Source of the DNA: Papio anubis
Lineage: Eukaryota > Chordata > Mammalia > Primates > Cercopithecidae
Length of the DNA: 64,000 nt
Assembly: GCF_008728515.1 (NCBI RefSeq)
Contig: NC_044980.1
Location: 61,439,590 to 61,503,589 of the forward strand
Direction of reading: 5' to 3'
The notes beneath the pieces are model-generated. The model saw only the letters and a program-made list of their open reading frames with translations. It was not told the DNA's origin and ran no database searches. Each line of letters opens with the position of its first letter. Position 1 is the first letter of the stretch. Below, in pieces: positions 32,960 to 44,833 of the stretch. The position numbers were made by a program, and so were the translations under genes.

Positions 32960-33348
32960 TATACCAGTTTGCTAAATCTGCTGTAACAAAGTCCCACCAA
33001 CAGGGGCCTTAAAAACAGAAATGAATTTTCTCACAGTTCTGGAGGCTGGAAGTTCAAGATCAAGGTGCCAGCAGGGTTGGTTTCATTATGAGTCCTTGCT
33101 TCTTGCTTGTGGTTGGCTCTCTTCTCTCTTTATCTTAACATATCCCTCTTTATCTTCCATGCCTGGCTGTCCTAATTTCCTCTTCTTATAAGAACACCTG
33201 TCATACTGGATTAGGTACTTAATCTAAATACCTCTCTAAAGATCCTATCTCCAAATACAGTGAATTCTGAAGTTCTGGGGGTTAGGACGTCAACATGATT
33301 TTGGGGTATGGTGGTGGGGGAGAACAGAATGTAATTCAGCTAATAACA
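32960..33348 (-). repeat. MLT1-type MaLR LTR, reverse strand
   Basis: 'ccagtttgctaaatctgctg', 'ttctcacagttctggaggct', 'ggaagttcaagatcaaggtg', 'cctatctccaaatacagtga' and 'gggggttaggacgtcaacat' are a good match to the reverse-complement MLT1 LTR. Full length or nearly so, without internal sequence beside it. Confidence 0.88.
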
Positions 33349-33534
33349 GTGGGAAAATGTAAGCTCATAGACTGATGGAAACCGAGGGCAGGGGTGTGTG
33401 CTGTGGTAATGAACAATAGCTTCACTCTGGAACCCCGGTTGATTTCTTTTGGTAGCATATGCTCAGAAGTGCTTTACGAAAGACTTACCATGAAGATGGA
33501 GCCTATATTACCATTGACGACAGTTACAGCTACC

Positions 33535-33727
33535 GTTTGAGTGCCTGTTTGTACCAGACTCTTTACACGTCAACTCTGGTCCCCACAAGGACAAGGATGT
33601 TGCTGGTAGGTCCGTTTTAGAGAAGACTGAAATTCAAAATAATTAAATGACTTTTCTGAGTGTGCAACGCCAACCTAGATTCAAACCCAAGTCTGCAAAG
33701 CTAGTCCTAGTTTCACTACACTGTGTG
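33535..33727 (-). repeat. MIR SINE, reverse strand
   Basis: 'tttgagtgcctgtttgtacc', 'aaataattaaatgacttttc' and 'gattcaaacccaagtctgca' follow the reverse-complement MIR. Confidence 0.7.
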
Positions 33728-33754
33728 GCCTCTGTGTCTTGCTTACTTTTATTT

Positions 33755-33900
33755 GTGGAAAGAGTGCAGGACTTGGAGTAGGAAGATGAGGTTCGTGCCT
33801 TAGCTTAACCATCGAAGTCTGACTACCTTGGGGCAAATTTAACTCTGTCTGAACTTTACTTTCTTGACTTGTCACATGGTATTGGTGATAATATCTCTAT
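33755..33900 (+). repeat. MIR SINE, forward strand
   Basis: 'gtgcaggacttggagtagga', 'ttggggcaaatttaactctg' and 'gacttgtcacatggtattgg' follow MIR. With the previous entry this makes a closely spaced, oppositely oriented MIR pair. Confidence 0.6.
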
Positions 33901-33999
33901 CACTGAAAGTAAAAGCATTACACTGGAGTGTGAACAAACCTCTCGTAAGCTCTAGGTCATGTTGAATTTTGTTGTTAAAGGAGCAGTCCATAATTATAC

Positions 34000-34115
34000 A
34001 GAGAATCTGGTAGTGGAACCCATCATACCTAACAGACTCTGGGTGAGCCACTCTGAGCTTTAGTTACCTTTTCTTTAAAAAGGAAAGTAGTACCTGGCAT
34101 GTGGTAGCCCATGTA
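34000..34115 (+). repeat. Possible MIR fragment, forward strand
   Basis: 'gggtgagccactctgagctt' and 'tagttaccttttctttaaaa' resemble the MIR 3' half. Weak. Confidence 0.4.
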
Positions 34116-34885
34116 GACTGTTCTGACCTCCTTATCTGAATTGAGTTTGCTGTTGGTTTCTGTTTTGTCTAAACTTAGCCTTCCATTTTCTGTTATTATG
34201 AGCATCAAGCATTCATTTTCCCCTGGTGATAGTGAGCTGCATGCTTGGCTATTAAGGTTTTAGATGGGCAGGCTGTTGCAAACCCGTTTAGTAGCCATTA
34301 ATCATTTAAAACAACAAAAGTACTATCCGGAAAGTGGAGTTTCAGTTTTCCATGCATTACCTTTGACCATAAGTGAATTTATTTCCTGGGTGGTAGTAGT
34401 GTTTCTAAAAATATAAATGATCGGGGGAAAAAGCATTAAATGCTAAAATTTCTTAATAATGGGCAAATGGGATAGAAAATGGGTTGGTAATAAGAAGTTT
34501 ATCTTGAGAGATAATTACATCCTGTGCAGGCATAATGCATGTAACTTTCTTTATTAGGACCACAACTAGTTTTCCAACTTGGTGTTCTCTTTCCTCCATG
34601 TCTGTCACTTCTTTATTCCAAAGGCATTTGAAGTGTTTTCTTTTTTGCAGGTGGCTGTATTATAGAAATATTCAGTGACATTAATTTTTTTCTTCTTCTG
34701 TTGAAATTATGAAATACTACCCATTTTCAGGAAAGCACCAAGAATATTGCAGATACCATCTAGCTTTTGCTATTGCTGATATTTTGCTTTGTTTGAAATT
34801 TAAAAAAAAAATTCTGAAGGTTAAAATTTACTGCCCTGCTTTATAGGCACCAGGGAATTTGTTATGTTCAGGAATACTGAAGCAT
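34116..34885. other. Unique sequence, no supported feature
   Basis: AT-rich, nothing recognised on either strand. Confidence 0.5.
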
Positions 34886-35194
34886 CAAAATGATTTTTTT
34901 TTGAGATAGGATCTTGCTCTGTTGCCCAGGCTGGAGTACAGAGGTGCAATCATAGCTTACTGTAACCTCAAACTTCAGGGCTCAAGCAATCCCCTGACTC
35001 AGCCTGCCAACTAGCGGAGACTACAGGCATGTACCACTGTGCCTGTAATTTTTTTCATTTTTTGTAGAGATGGGATCTTGCTGTGTTGTCCTCGGTGGTC
35101 TTGAACTCTGGGCCTCAAGCAGTCCTCCCATCTCAGCCTCCCAAAGTGTTGGGGTTATAAGCATGAGCCACCATGTAGAGCCCCCAAAATGAAT
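34886..35194 (-). mobile_element. AluJ-type element with target-site duplications
   Basis: Body 34896-35183 in reverse orientation. The wording gtagagatgggatcttgctg and ggcctcaagcagtcctccca is J-type, the oldest Alu class. The duplication caaaatgatt / caaaatgaat lies at 34886-34895 and 35185-35194. Confidence 0.92.
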
Positions 35195-35334
35195 GTTTAA
35201 GACCAAATTGGCATTCTGGCTGTTTGTCTCTGTTTCTTTTTATAATTATTATAAAACTTATATCAATTATATAAATTCAGTTAAGTTATATGTAATACTT
35301 ACTTTGGTCAAATATTGTAAAAAATAATCACAAG

Positions 35335-35430
35335 ACTGTTGGAATCCCCACTTTATAACTTACTAGCTTTGTGATTCCTAACCTCTCGGAGCCTCCTATG
35401 GCACCTGTGGGTATTAAGGAGATTTGAAGC
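35335..35430 (+). repeat. Probable MIR fragment, forward strand
   Basis: 'taacttactagctttgtgat' followed by 'aacctctcggagcctcctat' is a MIR-like pair of phrases. Confidence 0.5.
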
Positions 35431-36429
35431 TTTAGAAAATGAATTATTCAACTCAAATTTGGTGCCATACAGGCAAGTGGGCTGTGAGCCATTTTAATGT
35501 CAGGACTGGCTATCTCCTTTTCCAGCCAGTGTTTTCTAGTGGCCCATCATATAGCTTGATACCCTTGAGTCTCACAGTAAAAGGGGAGAAAAGTTCTGGT
35601 CTCCACTGCCTCTCTGCTTACTTTCCTGAAGTCGTCCCTTGCCATCTGTGGAGTTGGTGTGATCCATTTCTGCTTTGATCCTACTGACAGTGCTGCAAGT
35701 TTAGCTGCTTCCATTTCTCTCCTGGATTTAGTAATTTTTAGTTATAGAAGTGATGTGACTGCATTGAGAGTCATCCTGATCTGATTTGCCAGAGGAAGCA
35801 AGCAATATTTGGTTTTTCAGGTGGAGAAATATTGTGTGTTTTTTTAAATTCTCCCTGCAATAGGCAGTGTCTGTTTTATAATATATGTTATACCATGTCA
35901 AGGTCAGACTATTTAGACTTTTATGCTTCTATTACTTGATAAATGGACAAAAGAGAAGGGTACTTTAGTAACATCTTGACCTTGTTAGGTGGCTGGGGTT
36001 TTTCTCACTGATCATTTTCCTTCCCCTTCATCTTTTTTCCTTAGATGTGGGTCTACAGACACATGTTACATCTTCCGTAGCCCAGGGAATTCCCTGGACT
36101 TGCCTACTAAATTCTTATTCTACTTTTGTTATATAAAATAATAGGCTGTTTTTTTGGGGAAAAATCTAGGTTATGGGGTCTTTTTTATTCACAAATAGGT
36201 ATCTTCCTTCTGTGAAAAGCATTGGTTGGTTGGTTTGCCAGGAATGTAATTCCTTCTCTTATGGACTCACTGTCTGGGTTGTCAGTGGTCTTGTCTTTCC
36301 CTTACTGTGTGAGAATGGCCAAGCTCCAGCATTGCTCCCACGAGGTGCTTCCCCAAAAAGGATTTATTCTATGAGTCATTTGAATCTAATAATTAAAACA
36401 AAACAAAATAACATGTAGCTTTTAAAAAA
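35431..36429. other. Unique sequence, no supported feature
   Basis: Nothing recognised on either strand. Confidence 0.5.
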
Positions 36430-36790
36430 CATTGTTATTTATGTATAATATATAGAGAGAACAGTAGGTACATTATGTGCATACAATTTTGTGAATTTTC
36501 TCAAAGTGAATATGCCCATGTAACCAGCACCCATATTAAGAAAGCGGTTATTCCAAAAGTACCCTCACCTCCTTCAAGTCAATGCTTCTTCCTTGAGATG
36601 AGCACTAACCTCTAACACTGTGGATTAGTTTCGCTAGTCTTTGAACTCTATATAAATGTCATCATACAGGATGTTCCATTGTGTCTTGCTTCATCTACCA
36701 AATGCTGCATCCATGAGGATCATCCTAGTTGTGTGTAGCAATAGTTTATTCTTTCTCATTTCTGCATGGTTATGCCATTCTATTATTATT
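36430..36790 (-). repeat. L1M 3' end, reverse strand, first piece
   Basis: 'ccatgtaaccagcacccata', 'ataaatgtcatcatacagga' and 'tctcatttctgcatggttat' follow the reverse-complement L1M 3' region. Split by the LTR at about 36795-37586. Confidence 0.75.
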
Positions 36791-36794
36791 TACC

Positions 36795-37117
36795 TATTGT
36801 GATTGTGACAAATTATCACAAACTTAATGGCTTAAGGCAATACAAGTTACTTCTTTTATGGTTCTAGAGGTCAGAAGTCCAAAATCAGTTTCACTGGACA
36901 AAAATCAAGGTATTGGCAGGGCTTATTCCTTTTGCAGGCTCTGGGGGAAGAATCAATTTCCTTGACTTTTCCAGCTTCTGATGGCTGCCAAGATTCTTTG
37001 GCATGTGGCCCCTTCATCCTCAAAGCATATAATTCCAATATCTGTTGCCTTTTCATATCACCTTCTCCTCTTCTGTCATCACATCTTCCTGCCTCCTCCT
37101 TATAAAGATGCTTTTGA
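36795..37117 (-). repeat. MLT1-type MaLR LTR, reverse strand, first piece
   Basis: 'aattatcacaaacttaatgg', 'cttaaggcaatacaagttac', 'tctagaggtcagaagtccaa' and 'tccagcttctgatggctgcc' are MaLR-like LTR wording in reverse complement. The exact subfamily is not certain. It is interrupted by an Alu. Confidence 0.7.
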
Positions 37118-37416
37118 GGCCGGGAGCAGTGGCTCACGCTTGTAATCCCAGCAATTTGGGAGGCCGAGGCAGCTGGATTACTTGAGGTCAGGAGTTTGAG
37201 ACCAGCCTGGCCAACATGGTGAAACCCCATCTCCACTGAAAATACAAGAATTAGCTGGGCATGGTGGTGGGCGCCTGTAATCCCAGCTACTCAGGAGGTT
37301 GAGGCAGAATTACTTGAACCTGGGAGGCAGAGGTTGCAGTGTGCCAAGATCACGCCATTGCACTTTAGCCTGGGTTACAGAGTGAGACTCTGCCTCAAAA
37401 AAAAAAAAAAAAAAAA
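37118..37416 (+). mobile_element. AluS-type element inside the LTR
   Basis: Starts ggccgggagcagtggctcac and ends in an A-run at 37397-37416. Full length. Flanking aagatgcttttga and aagacactttgga may be a diverged duplication. Confidence 0.95.
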
Positions 37417-37418
37417 GA

Positions 37419-37586
37419 CACTTTGGATTATATTTGAGGCCTACCTGGATGATCTTGGATAATCTCCCCATTGCAAGACCCTTAATTTAATCACATCTGT
37501 GAAGTCCCTTGGCATGTAGAATAATGTTCACCAGTTCAGGAGATTAGGATGTAGATATTTTGGGGGGCCAGTTTTCATATTGCCAT
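37419..37586 (-). repeat. MLT1-type MaLR LTR, reverse strand, second piece
   Basis: 'ggataatctccccattgcaa', 'cacatctgtgaagtcccttg' and 'ggagattaggatgtagatat' complete the LTR after the Alu. Confidence 0.72.
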
Positions 37587-37587
37587 G

Positions 37588-37910
37588 CCCATTGTGTGAA
37601 AGTATCATTTATTTACCCATTCTACTGTTGATGGACTTTTTGGGTTGTTTTCATTTTGGAGCTATTATGAATCATGCTGCATGAGTATTCTCAGTATTCT
37701 TGTGCATGTTGTTCTGTGACTGTTATACACACGTGCTAGTGTGTACGTGCACATACACAATGCACACTTATGTGGTATGTATATATTTAGGAACCAGTCA
37801 CATGGTAAATGTAAGTTTAACCTTAAAACATAATGTCAAACAATTTTCCAAAGTGGTTGTACCAACTTCTGTCCCTGCTAGTAGTATATGAGATTGCCAG
37901 ATGTCTTTTA
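37588..37910 (-). repeat. L1M 3' end, reverse strand, second piece
   Basis: 'ctactgttgatggacttttt', 'gggttgttttcattttggag' and 'caattttccaaagtggttgt' resume the L1M text left at 36790. Confidence 0.78.
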
Positions 37911-39489
37911 TAAAGAATAGAGCATAGTTTGGACCTGGCAGTTTTGTTCCAGAATTACACGCATTGTTAGCTGCCATTTTAGACCCTGTGTATATATTCC
38001 AGGGTTTTCCAAAGTGTGTTTAGATGAATAGGAATCTGCAGAGACTGTCGGAGAAAAGACTTATTGGTCTTATTTTGTCAAATTAATTCCTGGACCTTGC
38101 TGGGAGCCTCACACTGTAGAAGAACACATTAAAGGTCTTAATCTTACTTAACTGTTTATTTGTTTGCTTTATGTCTGCCAAAGTGGATGGAACTTTGACT
38201 CAGTTTCCCTTTTGATATCTCAAAGAAATAGAGTTTCAAGAAATACCCTTTGAAAATTCTGGAATGAATCATAACTCAGAATGTTCTTTGCTGAAAAGGT
38301 AATGAGAAATTTCCTTTTAGAAGGAAAAAATAAACCCACTAGTATGTCTTTGAGTGTTCACTCCACAAAGACCTATCTATGGAGAAATAAAAACTATCAG
38401 AAAATGGGTTGAATTTGCCCCTATTTGGTTTTGTTTTAGTGAAACCCATACATTAGGGAAAGTTGATTTGCAATACTACAATCTTAAATTTCACATCAAG
38501 GAACCCAATATAAAAAATAGTTTCTGGTAACTGAGAACAGTGTCAGTGGGATTCATCCAAAAATGTTTGTCCCTGATGTACTTATTTTCCATCTGGTTCT
38601 CTCCACCTATTCCCCCACACCTACCCCTGCTCTTACCTTTTTTTACTTCTCTAAATCAGGATGTAACAAGAACAATCTGCTTCTTGTTTCTTCTTTCTTT
38701 TGGTCTTTGTTTTTTTTTTTTTGTTGTTGTTGTTTATTTAAATTCTAATCTTGTTTGTATGGGTGATGGTTCTCCTTGTACCATATAAAGGTCAAGATCC
38801 TTGCTCTGGGGCACACAGCCTACCTAGAAGATACCCAACTCTCCTTCCTCAAACAGCCCTGTACGTTTCCTGGGTCACACAGTAATCTGCTGATGGTGAT
38901 CTTTGGAGGACAGGCTGAGACTGATGGGACCATAGAATATGAGTAGAAGCAGCACTGAGAGTGGCTGAAATTTAGTTTTGAGGTTAAAATAACCAGTGTA
39001 TGGATACCACTGAGCATGAGCTCTATAATTACTTCACCTTTCTTCCTTGGCTTATGTTGAGTGTCAAGCTAGACATGAATATATTACTCAAATATTAAGA
39101 AATACATTACTCAAATAATATATTACACTATGCAGTTTGGGCTTGTTTACCTTCCTCCATTTCCTTTGCATTTCTTCTTCAATTGAATCAACATCTTTAC
39201 TAGAACTTTTAAAAAAGGTTTTAGTTTGTGCATTACTTATTGCAAACGTTTCCTAATGTGCCTTTTTGTGGGTATGTTGTGATGCTTTCATTAGTAGATT
39301 AGTTGTCAGTATTTATCTCTTTCTACAGTGGCTGGTGAGACAAGTGGAGAATTAGAGTTGAGGTTCTAATCTAGTTTGGTGATTTCAGCTTTAGATCTGA
39401 AGACTTAGAAATGAGGCCTGGACCAGATGGCCTCTTATTTTTTTCATGATGGTCTAGTTCTCTCTCAGCAATGACAATCACAATAGCTG
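37911..39489. other. Unique sequence, no supported feature
   Basis: Nothing recognised apart from a T-rich (GTT)n tract at 38709-38735. Confidence 0.5.
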
Positions 39490-39730
39490 AAATGTATTTC
39501 CGTGTGCCTGATACTCATAAATACCTTATATATATCTCAACTCATTTAATCCTGATGATAATTCCATGAGGAAAGTCCTTTTGTATTCCCATTTTACAGA
39601 TAGGAAAGTTGAGACACAGAGCTTTGTTTAAGATCACCCAGATGGTAAGTGGGGGAGCCACCATTCACCCACAGGTGTCTGACACCAAGTCCCTCTTCTT
39701 AGTCTTTCTGCTAGACTGCCTCTCTCTGGC
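39490..39730 (-). repeat. MIR SINE, reverse strand, nearly complete
   Basis: 'ctcaactcatttaatcctga', 'attcccattttacagatagg', 'aaagttgagacacagagctt' and 'aagatcacccagatggtaag' give a near complete MIR. The 162-codon frame at 39609-40097 starts inside it. Confidence 0.88.
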
Positions 39731-40955
39731 TACACAGATGAGTCACCCAAGCTGCTCTTTAGTCTCCAGTCTTTTTCAACTGCTTAATATACAAGGGGAG
39801 GACATGAGTCACCTGAGGGTGTGCAAATCAGGCCCTTTGCTAGTTGCGCATGGATATATTCTTGGTGGTCTTGGAGACTACACTAGCCACCAGTCTGTGT
39901 GCCTGTGCCTGTATCATCGAAACTGTCCACTAGGTTTTGGTGTTCTCTCCTTAGAGAACACAAGAGTGATGCTCTCTGACTTTAAAAATCCAGCAACTGA
40001 GAAGAACAGACCTCCCATTTATGAAGATAACATTGAGCATCTCTCTCTTGATGTACCAGTGTCTGGACAGGCCTGGATGAATCCTGCAGCACGGTGATTT
40101 GAGTCATTCATTGTCTTCCTTCCTTCATCTGCATCTTACTTTGGTCCTGTGCTCATACTTGGCAAATCCTGTTTCTCCACTGAAAGTGAATTCCTTGAAT
40201 TTTCTTAAATCCATATCTGAATATAATGCCTACAACTTTCTTCCATAGCTTTTTCTGCTGTTACTGCTTTTTGTCTTTTTTAAACAATACCACTTTTTGG
40301 ATAATGAATTGTTGCTTTGCTGCACACTGAATGGGAGCCCCTGCTCATGTCCGGTCACTGGAGAGACAGTCTTTTCTGTCTGTTGTACTTTGTGGTCCCC
40401 ACAGGTCCTACCTGTGGTTTTGCTGGACTTGTTTGGCCTTCTGCCCTGCTAAAGCATTGGCTTCTCTCACGTACATTCTCTCCTTCCATTGTATTTGAAT
40501 CTGTTTCCCCCACCTAAGGACAGACCTCTGGCAGACTGGTCTTTGAAGTCAACAGATATGGGTTTATGTTACCCCTGGGGTCCATGATGACTTTCCAAGA
40601 GGCACTGGGCACATGGAGAGTAACAAGGAAATTATTTCAGATGTTCAGCTTCCCTATATACTCTTTCCCAAAACAGATCCACTTGGGGCACAACTGGACT
40701 AATGGGTTGTCTGGCTTTACCTCTCCCAAATCTCATCACGTCATATAGTCACATGAAGTAACCCCCACTCCTCAGGGTGCCAGAAAAAGGAACAATGAGA
40801 AGATTGTTGTATAGAGGGCATGAATCTAATGTCTTAGAAGTTAGTCCTTTTGCAAATCAAATGTCTTCTAATTTTTTTAAAGAAAACTGAACATGACCCT
40901 GAACAGTTTGTCAAAAAATGATGATTATCATGTAAGTTTGTGTTTATGATTTTTT
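39731..40955. other. Unique sequence, no supported feature
   Basis: The 162-codon forward frame at 39609-40097 extends into this region. A pyrimidine-rich run ending in ccttag at 39948-39953 could act as an acceptor, but I see no homology to any protein I know. Confidence 0.45.
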
Positions 40956-41075
40956 TTTGGCATAAATCTCAGGGATTTAAAGAATTAAGGGCCACAGCTA
41001 TCACAACACTTCTTTCATTCCCATCAACTTATTTACATGAACAAGGCTTTTACTTTAACACCCAAAAATGGAGTG
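40956..41075 (+). pseudogene. Possible hAT transposase dimerisation-domain remnant
   Basis: The forward frame reads FKELRATAITTLLSFPSTYL followed by HEQGF. The hAT C-terminal dimerisation motif has the form of spaced L and P residues followed by T-Y-L-C-E-x-G-F-S. The match is suggestive, with the usual cysteine replaced by histidine. No inverted ends or duplications were found around it. It may be part of a ZBED/FAM200- or Charlie-type fossil. Confidence 0.45.
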
Positions 41076-41633
41076 GAATCACTGTTGAAATATTGCTTCT
41101 TCTGACAATAAAAATATTCATTTATGGATACAGGTATCAAATTGTCCTATCCAGCTCATTGAGGAATGCATTTCCAATAAAAATTTACTTTAATGCTTTA
41201 ATTTTTAATCATTATAAAATTATACATTTGTTCTGTCAAATTGCATTCTACTAATAGTTTTAATGATAATCAAGATTAAATTTTTAACATTTAGAACCAT
41301 TTGGTCACAGGAAGTAAAAAATATATTCGAATTTTCATAACTATTTTTGTTGCAGAAGGAGTAGGATAGTATGATAAATGAAAAACCCTAAAACATAAAA
41401 GTGGTTTATTAAGATACAATTCTGTGGGAGAAATGGAATGGAAATACAAATTTAAGGAAAAAAAAGGAACTATAAAAATTTAAGCGTAAAAGGAAAGGTT
41501 GTGCATGTATTTTAAATAACAATGGATACATTTAAAAACTTGAATAAAAGCAGTTTCATTTTAAAATTTCAATATTTACAGTGTGCAAGAAATGATATAC
41601 CATGCCAGAATTTAAACCTAGGATGAACAATTT
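41076..41633. other. AT-rich sequence, no supported feature
   Basis: Possibly continues the hAT-like remnant to about 41200. Otherwise nothing recognised. Confidence 0.4.
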
Positions 41634-41642
41634 TAGATTTGA

Positions 41643-41689
<47 letters not shown>

Positions 41690-41986
41690 TTAGAGAGGGG
41701 GTCTTACTCTGTTGCTCAGCCTAGAGTGCAATGGTGTAATCACACTTACTTTGAACTCATCAGCTCAAGCAATCCTCCTATGTCAGCTTCCCAAGTAGCT
41801 GGGACTACAGGTCCACATCACTGTGCCCAGCTAATTAAAAAAAAATTTTTTTTTTCTGTAGAAACAGGGTCTCCCTATGTTACCCAGGCTGGTTTTGAAC
41901 TCCTGGCCTCAAGCAGTCCTCCCACCTTGACCTCCCAAAGTGCTGGGATTACAGGCATGAGCCATTGTGCCCTGCCTAGATTTTGA
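41634..41986 (-). mobile_element. AluJ-type element with (TC)n(TG)n(TA)n tail and duplications
   Basis: Alu body 41691-41976 in reverse orientation, J-type wording (cctcaagcagtcctcccacc). Flanking tagatttga (41634-41642) and tagattttga (41977-41986) look like a target-site duplication with one indel. The microsatellite lies where the A-tail was. Confidence 0.88.
41642..41690. repeat. Compound (TC)n(TG)n(TA)n microsatellite
   Basis: (TC)n 41643-41659, (TG)n 41660-41680, (TA)n 41681-41689. All three simple repeats follow directly on each other. Confidence 0.97.
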
Positions 41987-42224
41987 CTTTAAATGGTGTT
42001 AGAACATATATGTATTTTAATATTCTTTGTAGACCACTTTTCCAGGGCATCTGACCTGGACAGATAGGGCTCATGATACAAGCATACATCCCTTGTTTGT
42101 TGTGTTTTTTGGCTATCACCTTGACCACATAAAACATTGTAGTAGACTCCCATGACTAGAACTGATGTCACCTTTATCAGTTATATTTTTCCCTTCTGTT
42201 TTGACTTAATTCCCAATAAGCCAA

Positions 42225-42560
42225 GCGATATCCATTCAACAAACACATGTCTCCCGGTGCATTATGCGTGGGTCTCACAGGTGAAGAGGACAAAATTCTC
42301 CCTCAAGGAGTTCATTCTGTAGGGGGAGACCAGCCCTTCAGGTCCCAGATGATGAGTATTAAGCTGGAGGGAAGCAAGGCTTTCCATGGCACAGTGGACC
42401 CTGAAGAGGAGGCTTTCCTAGAGGAGCCTGGACTTCAGGCTAAGCAGAGCCCTGGAGGATGGGGACCCAGGATGGGCCCAGGACTATCCAGCCAGGTGAG
42501 GGAGGAGGCTACCCTGTACTCTGTGGCTTGGAAGTGGAGAGGAGGGATTCATTCCTGGCA
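42225..42560 (-). repeat. L2 LINE 3' part, reverse strand
   Basis: 'gatatccattcaacaaacac', 'caaaattctccctcaaggag' and 'ttcattctgtagggggagac' match the reverse-complement L2 tip. The purine-rich remainder to 42560 is consistent but weaker. It explains the 109-codon frame at 42247-42576. Confidence 0.7.
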
Positions 42561-44825
42561 AAAGTGCTGCTATTAAGATAGAAAGATAGCCATGATTCTT
42601 GAATTAGGAGTCAAGGGGGCAGGGAGATGCCTATTTCTATGGTTTTTAAAACATTTCTTCTCTAATTTTCTATGTAGGCAAAGGTCAAAATGGATATTTT
42701 TTACTATTTTAAATTAGTAGCTATGCCTATATTCATAAAGAAAAGCCTCCTTTGGCACTTTTAGTTTTGACTGTTTTCTAGCAAATTGTGGGTGAGTACC
42801 ATATCCAGTATATTAATTTTGACATATGGTCACTCCCAGTGCAGCCTCAGCCAAGCAGTCCCTTGGGGTTACAAAGGCATAGAGTTAAATTTCCCTAGTT
42901 GGAAAAAGGCTTTCAGAAATGAGTTTCGCACTCCACTTGAAGTGGCTTTGCTACCGTTTCCCTGGGGAGGTTGCTAGGCATTTAATAGATCTCCATGTTA
43001 GGAAAATAAAAATTCTTTCTAGCATTGCAGCCTAAGGTGTTTTTCCCCCACCCCTTGGCCTCAGATTTGTGTGGTGGAGGCTGCAGCTAATCTCCTTTAT
43101 GTTTATATTTATAAAACGTTTCCAGATGATTATCTTTTCCCTGGTGTCATTTGGCTAGTCCCAGGTATTCATTGTCTCAGTTATTCCCAGTTAGGCATAG
43201 CCCTGCGTACTGCCTGAGGGGAGGAAGGAGGCCGTGGGACCGCTGGGTCTAAGCCTGGTTCCCACCACCTCCCCACAGCTGTTAGCCTTCCTCCATCCCT
43301 GAGCTCTCACTGGGACATGAGGGACTGCATTTCAGCTGTGACAGTGTTTTGTTGCTCTTGGCCATTGCACAGTGGCTTACATCCTGTGTGTTTTAAGAAA
43401 ATGTCTCTTTCAAAGGCTCTTTTCAGAGTCCATGGGATGAGATGCACAGAGACAGACTATATATATTTAAAACCAGTGGTTGGTTGTTTTTTTTTTTTTT
43501 TTTGCTTTGCTAAGAAAATAAAGCATAAACAAATGAGAGGGACTCTATTTGAAAGTTTTTTTTTTTTTTTTTTGAAAACACCTTTTAACAGCTTGTCTTT
43601 CAGTATAAATGATATAAATGATTAAGTTATGATGTCGTCTTGCTCGTTAGACATACGGCTTCTTCTACATGCTGCCATTTTGGTATGATGAAGGCTATTT
43701 TGGTGTCTCCTGAACCTGAGGACCCCATGAGGGCCTGGGCCAGTTCAGGTGCCCAGGAGAGACTGATAAGAGAGTGAGTGTGCTTGGCCCCGTGTGTGGC
43801 GGTGTCTGTCTCAGGGCCCCTGGCTCTGGCAAGGTCATGTGGTACATAGCCTTTTCAGAGAAAGGGCTGGAGGGTTTTGTGGACAGCCTTAAAGATATCT
43901 ATTACAGTGTTGTTTTGTCTCTTTGAAAATAAGAAAACTGAGCTGTTTTGAGAAATATCACTGAGTTTTTTACTAATGCCTAATCTCCCCAAGTTTATCT
44001 GGATGTTCTCTGTTCCAGTAAAGCCAAGTTCCTGTAAAGCTTCGTTATCCTCCTTGAATCTTCTTCCTCATTTGTATCATGCATTCGAGGTCTTGTTCCC
44101 TCTCAAGCTATTCCATTTCTCTTCTGTGCTTCTTGCTTGACTTCGAGTATAGTTTGTGAATGCAGCTCTGCATTTTGAAAGCATGACCTGGCATCATCCT
44201 TAGTAATAGCTTTGTAAATTCACATGCTTAACCATGTAGACTGTAACTTCCCTCTCCTTTGGTCTTTAACACCAAGCAGAGTTATACACTAGCATTACCT
44301 AAGCAACATCCAATTTCCGGAAGTGTCTAGAGGAGAAGTGGCAGGTATTTCAAATGCAGAATCATTGGGGTGAGTTATGGAAGTGAACTCCATATGTTTG
44401 GGAATTATTTTCCTTTTGGGGACTAAGAATCCAACGACAGTGGACCAGCATGAGGTTGCATTGCTGTAGGGCTCACCACCACCAAAGGCACCGCCTTGGG
44501 TACTTCATCTTGCTTGGCTATTTTAAAAGCTTTCTCAAACCTAATGAGTTGTAAGAAAAGACATAACTATTGCTTTTCGGAGGAAATATAAACTAGGTTT
44601 TTTCCTTATGAGTCTTCTTCCCAATGGGAAATCACAGAGAAACAGGGCGGGGAAGGAGGAATAAGAGTTTTAAAAGTTTCCTTCCCTAGGCTGAATAATT
44701 TCCTATTTGTGAACTATCAGCTGAGTAAACACTAAGACCAAGTGTTTAATGGGTTATACATTCTTGTAAATTGTTTACAAAATGAGATGAAATCTTGTCC
44801 CATTGTTCAGTGTTTTACAGATCTG
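42561..44825. other. Unique sequence with two poly(T) runs
   Basis: Poly(T) at 43487-43503 and 43557-43573. No repeat family, RNA gene or exon recognised elsewhere. Confidence 0.5.
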
Positions 44826-44833
44826 CTTTTCTT

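Noticed and set aside
42247..42576. 109-codon forward frame that looks protein-like
   Set aside because: Its start lies in a reverse-strand L2 tip and the rest is purine-rich L2-like sequence with few stops.
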